Shown here: positions 15,382 through 19,928 of the stretch, in pieces
Layout of the letters: every line of letters starts with the position of its first letter
Numbering within the stretch: the first letter of the stretch is position 1
Assembly: GCA_025353305.1 (NCBI GenBank)
Contig: JANXQX010000297.1
Span: forward strand, 1-19,928
DNA length: 19,928 nucleotides
DNA from: Holophagaceae bacterium
Lineage (GTDB): Bacteria > Acidobacteriota > Holophagae > Holophagales > Holophagaceae
Reading direction: 5' to 3'
Position numbers and translations under genes: made by a program
The notes under the pieces: generated by a model
The model's input: the letters and a program-made list of their open reading frames with translations, nothing else
Told to the model about the DNA's origin: nothing
Database searches by the model: none

Positions 15382-17942
15382 TTGTGGCCCCGATTGAACT
15401 TGGCCAGCAGATCTGAAAGGCTCGCGGGCTCCGACGAATCTTTTGTGCTATCGGGAGGTGGCTCGAATAGCATCCGTTCAGGTTTTGATTCGGGCCGTGG
15501 CCGATCACCTTTGGCATGCTCACGGCGGGGGTGATCGGGGCGATCAGGCCGGATTCCGTCACGTGGAGCTTCGGGGCGGGGCCCACGGGGACCGGGCGGA
15601 CGCGGAGGTCTTGAATTCTGTCCCGGTCGATCCGTGCGGTCAGGGCGCGGAGGCCGTTCGGATTTCGGTGTGCCCTCGCGGCGGATGGGTTGAGTGGGCC
15701 GTTCGCCCATGGGCAGTACCGGCACGGCAGGCCGCGGCGTGCGTTCAGGCCTTGGCCGGGGCCGCTTCGGCGCCGCCTCAGGAACCGCCAGCATGGCTTT
15801 TATGGAAAGGGCGATGCGTTTGGCCGGATGGTCCAAAGCCATGACCTTGACCTTCACAACCTGGCCGACGCTGACGACCTCAGACGGATTCTTCACGAAG
15901 CGATGGCTAATTTCGCTCAAGTGGACCAGGCCATCCTGATGGACGCCCACATCCACGAAAGCACCGAAATCCGTCACGTTGGTGATGATGCCCTGAAGCT
16001 CCATTCCGACTTCCAGATCCGATGGCTTGTTCACGCCTTCCTTGAATTGGATGGCTTCGAATTTGTGGCGGGGATCGCGGCCGGGCTTCCTCAATTCCGC
16101 CAGGATGTCCCTAACGGTTTCGGGGCCAAAGCGATCGTCCGTGAATTGCGCGACGGTCAGGCCATTCAGCACGGCCTCGTTGCCGATCAACTCCGCCACG
16201 GTCTTGTTCACGGCGGCGCAGATGCGTTCGACGATGGCGTAGCTTTCAGGATGCACGGCGCTGGCATCCAGTGGGTTTTCACCTTCCCTGATGCGCAGGA
16301 AACCGGCGGCCTGCTGGAAGGCTTTCTCGCCGAACCGGCTCACTTCAAGCAGCTGTTCACGGCGCTTGAAAGCTCCGTGTTCGAACCGGTGGGCCACGAT
16401 GTTTTTCGCCAGGGTTTCTCCGATTCCGGCCACGTAGCTGAGCAGCCTGTAGGAAGCCGAATTCAGGTCCACACCCACGCGGTTCACGCAGGATTCCACC
16501 ACGCCATCCAGGCCTTTTTTCAGGGCCGTCTGGTTCACGTCGTGCTGGTACTGGCCCACACCGATGCTTTTCGGTTCCACTTTCACCAGTTCGGCAAGCG
16601 GATCCTGGAACCGCCGGGCAATGCTGATGGCCCCGCGGACGGTCACGTCCAGTTCCGGGAATTCTTCCCGGGCCACGGGGCTGGCGCTGTAGACCGATGC
16701 GCCGGCCTCGCTCACGGCTACGCAGGTTATGTAGCTGCGATCGGAATCCCGCAGCCAGTCCTTGAGGAAGAGCTCGACTTCCCGGCCCCCGGTGCCATTG
16801 CCCACCACGATGGATTCCAACGGGTACTTGCCGGCGATCTGCTCCAGGATGGCCCTCGACCCGTCGATATCGCGCTTGGGTTCCAGCGGGTAGATGGTCG
16901 CCGTCTCCATGAAGGCGCCCAGGCGGTTGATCACCGCCAGCTTGCAGCCCGTCCGGATGCCGGGGTCCACACCCAGCGTGCAGACCTGGCCCGCGGGCGG
17001 CGCCAGCAGCAGATGGTCCAGGTTGTTCTGGAAGACTTTGATGGCCTCCGCATCGGCCTTCTTCTTGGCTTCGATGCGAACGTCCACCTCGATGGAGGGC
17101 GCCAGCAGCCGATCATAGGCATCCTGCGCCACGTCATGCAGGAACCGCAGGTAGCCCGAGGCGGGGTCGCAGGGAATCCGCGCCAGCAGCTGGCTCACCA
17201 GATTCTCGCGATCCACCGCCAGCTTCACATTCAGGATCTCTTCCTTCTCGCCCCTGCGCAGCGCCAGCAGGCGATGGGACGGGATCTTCTTGATGGCTTC
17301 CTTGAAATCGAAATAGGGCCTGAAACGCAGGGCTTCCTTCCCTTCCTTTTTTTCATCCCGGAGGAAGCTCACCAGCACCCCGGTGTCATGGAAAATCTGG
17401 CGCAACCATGCGCGATTGCCCGCGTCCTCAGCAATGCGCTCGGCAAGGATGTGGCTGGCACCATCCACACATTCACCGGGAGCATTAAGCCCCTCCTCGC
17501 CTTCCTTCGCGAAAGGCGCCGCCAGCAGCAGGGGATCGGCTCCGCTCGTGTCCGCCAGCAGCAAGTCCAGCAAGGGCTCCAGGCCCCGTTCCCGAGCGAT
17601 GGAGGCCTTCGTTTTCTTTTTGGGCTTGAAGGGCAGATACAGATCCTCAAGCTCCGCTTTGACCCAGGCGTTCTCGATCTTGGCCTTCAATTCCTCCGTG
17701 AGCTTGCCTTGATCTTCGATGGATTTGAGCACCGCGGCACGGCGCTCCACCAAGTCCCTGTAATAGGACGCGCGGTCCTCGATGGCATGGATCGCCTCGT
17801 CGTTCAGGGACCCGTGGGCCTCCTTGCGATAGCGCGCGATGAAGGGCACGGTGTTGCCTTCATCCAGCAATGCAATGACAGACGCCACCCCCGCGCGGGG
17901 GAGCTTCAATTCGTGTGCGATCCGGTCAAGCACTGACTCCAC
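15378..17942 (-). CDS. tex: Tex-family S1 RNA-binding protein with an unusual Arg/Pro-rich tail
   Basis: The product is 854 residues; typical Tex proteins have about 720-780. Tex is a cytoplasmic nucleic-acid-binding accessory factor linked to transcription. In order: helical Tex N-terminal region, a YqgF/RNase H-like domain with LGVDPGIRTG (D326), a helix-hairpin-helix region near 494-520 (ASYRLLSYVAGIGETLAKNI), and an S1 domain at about 642-715 (GIITNVTDFGAFVDVGVHQDGLVHLS). The last ~137 residues are low-complexity and basic (repeated RP, RPDR, PPRP), ending in a more ordered SLSDLLAKFNRG. The start is GTG with AGGAGAG 5 nt upstream. It is the first gene of a five-gene operon. Core assignment is firm; the tail's role is unknown. 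Confidence 0.97.
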   Translation of the reverse strand: MESVLDRIAHELKLPRAGVASVIALLDEGNTVPFIARYRKEAHGSLNDEAIHAIEDRASYYRDLVERRAAVLKSIEDQGKLTEELKAKIENAWVKAELEDLYLPFKPKKKTKASIARERGLEPLLDLLLADTSGADPLLLAAPFAKEGEEGLNAPGECVDGASHILAERIAEDAGNRAWLRQIFHDTGVLVSFLRDEKKEGKEALRFRPYFDFKEAIKKIPSHRLLALRRGEKEEILNVKLAVDRENLVSQLLARIPCDPASGYLRFLHDVAQDAYDRLLAPSIEVDVRIEAKKKADAEAIKVFQNNLDHLLLAPPAGQVCTLGVDPGIRTGCKLAVINRLGAFMETATIYPLEPKRDIDGSRAILEQIAGKYPLESIVVGNGTGGREVELFLKDWLRDSDRSYITCVAVSEAGASVYSASPVAREEFPELDVTVRGAISIARRFQDPLAELVKVEPKSIGVGQYQHDVNQTALKKGLDGVVESCVNRVGVDLNSASYRLLSYVAGIGETLAKNIVAHRFEHGAFKRREQLLEVSRFGEKAFQQAAGFLRIREGENPLDASAVHPESYAIVERICAAVNKTVAELIGNEAVLNGLTVAQFTDDRFGPETVRDILAELRKPGRDPRHKFEAIQFKEGVNKPSDLEVGMELQGIITNVTDFGAFVDVGVHQDGLVHLSEISHRFVKNPSEVVSVGQVVKVKVMALDHPAKRIALSIKAMLAVPEAAPKRPRPRPERTPRPAVPVLPMGERPTQPIRREGTPKSERPPRPDRTDRPGQNSRPPRPPGPRGPRPEAPRDGIRPDRPDHPRREHAKGDRPRPESKPERMLFEPPPDSTKDSSEPASLSDLLAKFNRGHK

Positions 17943-17946
17943 GGGT

Positions 17947-17990
17947 CTCTCCTAGAACTTTCGCCAGAATTTTCGCGAGGATCCGGAGAG
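17947..17990 (-). promoter_or_regulatory. tex leader: repeated 11-mer and possible Shine-Dalgarno pairing
   Basis: The tex ribosome site GGAGAG (plus-strand 17947-17952 as CTCTCC) can pair with CTCTCC in the mRNA 32 nt upstream (17985-17990). Between them lies a direct repeat, AGAACTTTCGC at 17954-17964 and AGAATTTTCGC at 17966-17976 on the plus strand, differing at one base. The 6-bp pairing may be chance. If it forms, it would hide the ribosome site. Confidence 0.3.
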
Positions 17991-18034
17991 CTGTAGGTCC
18001 AGTACCGGCGCTTCCCAGATCAGCGCGACCGGAC

Positions 18035-18064
18035 ATGATAGCGCGGAGGATTCATCCCCGTCAT
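18035..18064 (-). promoter_or_regulatory. Possible sigma-70-like promoter for the tex operon
   Basis: On the minus strand, ATGACG (18059-18064) and TATCAT (18035-18040) are separated by 18 bp. This would give an mRNA start near 18028 and a leader of about 85 nt before the tex GTG. Both boxes are imperfect and the location is the main support. Confidence 0.3.
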
Positions 18065-18124
18065 TCCATATGGGCTGATCTTAGAAGGCCCGTTAATCTG
18101 AACACTTCAAGCCTCCCGAGTCAT

Positions 18125-18152
18125 CGAGTCCCAAGTCCTGAGTCCCGAGCGC
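18125..18152 (+). repeat. Short heptamer series ahead of the CoA-transferase gene
   Basis: Three consecutive 7-mers, CGAGTCC, CAAGTCC and TGAGTCC, run from 18125 to 18145. A partial fourth, CGAGCGC, ends 2 nt before the ATG at 18155. They occupy the position where a ribosome site should be, and no good Shine-Dalgarno is otherwise visible. The repeat differs in sequence from the large GGCAGTN array but has the same period. Confidence 0.6.
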
Positions 18153-18154
18153 AC

Positions 18155-19264
18155 ATGCACAAGCCGCTTCAAAAATTCCGCATCATAGATCTGTCCCGCA
18201 TTCTGGCCGGGCCCTTCGCCACCCAATTGCTGGCTGATCTTGGGGCGGACGTACACAAGCTGGAGCCCCCGGAAGGGGACGCCACCCGCGGTTGGGGCCC
18301 CCCTTTCGATGGCGACGAGAGCGCCTATTTCCGTTGCTGTAATCGGGGCAAGACCACCGAGGCCATCGACCTTCATGCGGATGATGGTAGGGCGCGGCTC
18401 TTCGAGCTGCTCAAAGAAGCCGATGTGATGGTCGAAAATTTCCTGCCGGATTCCGCGGACCGCTTGGGACTCGGTTGGAAGGCCTTGCACTCGAAGTTTC
18501 CGAAACTGATTCTCGCGAGCATCCGTGGATTCGCCAGCGACGTCACCAACTCCCGGCGCCCTGGCTACGATTTCATCCTTCAGGCCGAAAGCGGTTGGAT
18601 GAGCATCACCGGCGAAGCAGGTGGCCGTCCCATGAAGGTAGGCGTTGCGCTCGTGGATGTGCTGGCATCCCTCTACTGCGCCAACGGAATCCAGGCGGCG
18701 CTGCTCCACCGGGAACGCACCGGCGAAGCGATGCACATGGAAGTTCCCCTCATGGAAGCAGCTCTCGCCGGCCTGGTGAACGTGGGCGCAGGAACGTTGA
18801 TGACGGGCCTGCCGCCGGAGCGGTTCGGTAACGCCCATCCCCAGATCGTGCCCTACCAGACCTTTCCCTGCCGCGACGGCGATGTGGCCATCGGCGTGGG
18901 TGGCGATCGTCAATTCGAAGTGCTCGCGCTCATGCTGGAACTGGATCTCGACAGCCATCCCGAGTGGCGCAAGAACCGTGGCCGCGTTGCGGACCGGGTT
19001 CGTCTCATCGAGGCCATCTCCGCTGCCCTCGCACCACGCTGTGTGGATGAAGTCCTCGCATTTTGTGAGCAGGACGCCATTCCCGCCAGCCGCGTGCGCA
19101 CCGTGGACGACGCACTGTTCAGGCAGGCAGGCACGCTGCACCAGCTCATCCAGCCCCTGTTTGATGAGGACAGCAATCTGATGGTGCCCACCCTCGCCAG
19201 TCCCATCCTGCTCAACGGCCAGCGGGCCTGCGCCTCATTGCCCCCCCCGCGGTGGAAGCCTTGA
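18155..19264 (+). CDS. Class III CoA-transferase (CaiB/BaiF family)
   Basis: The product is 369 residues. Family III enzymes move CoA between carboxylic acids, forming an aspartyl-CoA intermediate. The N-terminus IIDLSRILAGPFATQLLADLGADVHKLEPP is followed by TRGWGPPF, CNRGKTTEAIDL, VMVENFLPD, RPGYDFILQAESG and the core VALVDVLASLYCANGIQAALLHRERTGEA. D168 in VALVD corresponds to the catalytic Asp. The acids used cannot be told from sequence. I chose ATG at 18155 because the family-like N-terminus starts there; upstream codons in the same frame are not family-like. The C-terminus (LPPPRWKP) is shorter than usual and follows a run of eight C. No acyl-CoA pathway genes accompany it. Confidence 0.93.
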   Translation: MHKPLQKFRIIDLSRILAGPFATQLLADLGADVHKLEPPEGDATRGWGPPFDGDESAYFRCCNRGKTTEAIDLHADDGRARLFELLKEADVMVENFLPDSADRLGLGWKALHSKFPKLILASIRGFASDVTNSRRPGYDFILQAESGWMSITGEAGGRPMKVGVALVDVLASLYCANGIQAALLHRERTGEAMHMEVPLMEAALAGLVNVGAGTLMTGLPPERFGNAHPQIVPYQTFPCRDGDVAIGVGGDRQFEVLALMLELDLDSHPEWRKNRGRVADRVRLIEAISAALAPRCVDEVLAFCEQDAIPASRVRTVDDALFRQAGTLHQLIQPLFDEDSNLMVPTLASPILLNGQRACASLPPPRWKP

Positions 19265-19641
19265 GACCCTTGAAACCTATCGCCGAAGCGGGCTTGGGCG
19301 GCACGCAAATCGCAACCGCCCACCTTCGTGCCGAAGCAAAAATCCGCCGTGCGTGGGGCCTTTCAGTGGGGCCCTCCCTCCAGCGCCATTCGATTATTCT
19401 GCGCCTGGTGCAGGGTCGCCTCGTGGTCGGCGCCTGGGATCTTGCCATGCTCCCCAGCCTCCGGATTTCCGCCGAGGCCACCTGGCCCCAACTAAAAGAG
19501 CGCCTCGAACGCATGACCGGCCTAAAACTCACCCACCTAGAATTTGTGCCCACGGACCCACCACAACCCAGTGCCCCACCACCCAAACCCACCGATGCCT
19601 TCGCCGAAGTCCTCACCCGCTTGCGGAAGCCACCCACCTAG
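19252..19641 (+). CDS. DUF721/DciA-like protein
   Basis: The product is 129 residues. The GTG start lies inside the end of the CoA-transferase gene, giving a 13-nt overlap; TTG at 19261 is another possible start, and neither has a clear ribosome site. The central part reads AWGLSVGPSLQRHS, then LRLVQGRLVVGAWDLAMLPSLRI and WPQLKERLERMTGLKLTHLEFV. This fits DUF721, the family of DciA, which assists the replicative helicase in many bacteria lacking DnaC/DnaI. A Pro-rich stretch (TDPPQPSAPPPKPTD) and a short helical end follow. I am fairly confident of the family, less so of the helicase role. Confidence 0.7.
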   Translation: MEALRPLKPIAEAGLGGTQIATAHLRAEAKIRRAWGLSVGPSLQRHSIILRLVQGRLVVGAWDLAMLPSLRISAEATWPQLKERLERMTGLKLTHLEFVPTDPPQPSAPPPKPTDAFAEVLTRLRKPPT

Positions 19642-19697
19642 AATCAACACTGGACGAAGACTCCAGAATCTCATAGCATCAGAAGTCATCAGAAGTC

Positions 19698-19776
<79 letters not shown>

Positions 19777-19780
19777 AATA

Positions 19781-19815
19781 GACCGGCCCAAGGGAGACCT
19801 CGGACCGGTTTTTTT
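19781..19815 (+). terminator. Rho-independent terminator after tRNA-Pro
   Basis: ACCGG (19782-19786) pairs with CCGGT (19805-19809), with a further CC/GG pair inside one mismatch, and seven T follow (19809-19815). It begins 5 nt after the encoded CCA, so it should end the tRNA transcript. It lies wholly within the spacer of the inverted repeat. Confidence 0.7.
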
Positions 19816-19827
19816 ACGGCTGCCCCC

Positions 19828-19906
<79 letters not shown>

Positions 19907-19928
19907 GACTTCTGATGACTTCTGATGC

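Noticed and set aside
15690..17936. 748-residue open frame on the plus strand
   Set aside because: It lies antisense to tex over nearly its whole length. Tex has clear YqgF, helix-hairpin-helix and S1 motifs, and this frame has none.
17915..18154. N-terminal extension of the CoA-transferase
   Set aside because: The frame is open upstream, but the peptide is unlike the family, runs through the divergent promoter gap and overlaps the start of tex. The family N-terminus begins at 18155.
19650..19666. Hairpin CTGGA/TCCAG after the DciA-like gene as a terminator
   Set aside because: Only five base pairs form and no T-tract follows, so it is not supported.

Overview
This is GC-rich bacterial DNA, densely packed with genes in tight, partly overlapping operons. 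The organism looks Gram-negative: there is a TonB-C domain on a kinase, several exported or lipoprotein-like products, an MsbA-type exporter and a tRNA with an encoded CCA. The mix of a Hanks-type Ser/Thr kinase, TPR, M28/PDZ and PilZ proteins fits Acidobacteriota (perhaps Holophagae), but that placement is inference, because no marker gene here is decisive.

Layout. (1) A minus-strand operon (4646 down to 133) encodes an ABC exporter, a ThiE-AroK fusion, a calcineurin-like phosphoesterase and a PilZ protein. (2) Across a 103-bp divergent gap, a plus-strand operon (4750-9950) encodes a secreted M28 peptidase with a PDZ domain, 3-dehydroquinate synthase (AroB), an exported TPR protein and a small exported protein. 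A membrane kinase with a periplasmic TonB-C domain (10041-11963) follows, behind a 90-bp gap that holds a nested dyad. (3) A convergent gap at 11964-12227 carries 25 perfect tandem copies of a 7-bp unit. (4) A minus-strand operon (17942 down to 12228) encodes Tex, a small lipoprotein-like protein, two tandem LepB signal peptidases and an exported zinc-dependent phospholipase C/S1-P1-type hydrolase. (5) On the plus strand come a class III CoA-transferase, a DciA/DUF721-like protein overlapping it, and tRNA-Pro(CGG). The last 253 bp form a perfect 94-bp inverted repeat, so a second tRNA-Pro with a damaged 3' end lies on the minus strand at the window edge.

How the genes fit together. Two shikimate-pathway activities, AroK (as a fusion) and AroB, sit in two divergent operons on either side of one short control region. 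The tex operon joins RNA metabolism to protein export: both signal peptidases precede an exported enzyme whose predicted mature N-terminus is the zinc-binding tryptophan.

I found no CRISPR array, transposase, phage gene or recognised defence system. The most unusual items are the ThiE-AroK fusion, the kinase-TonB-C fusion with its nested dyad, the heptamer array, the tandem lepB pair and the inverted tRNA-Pro repeat, which may be an assembly or amplification artefact.
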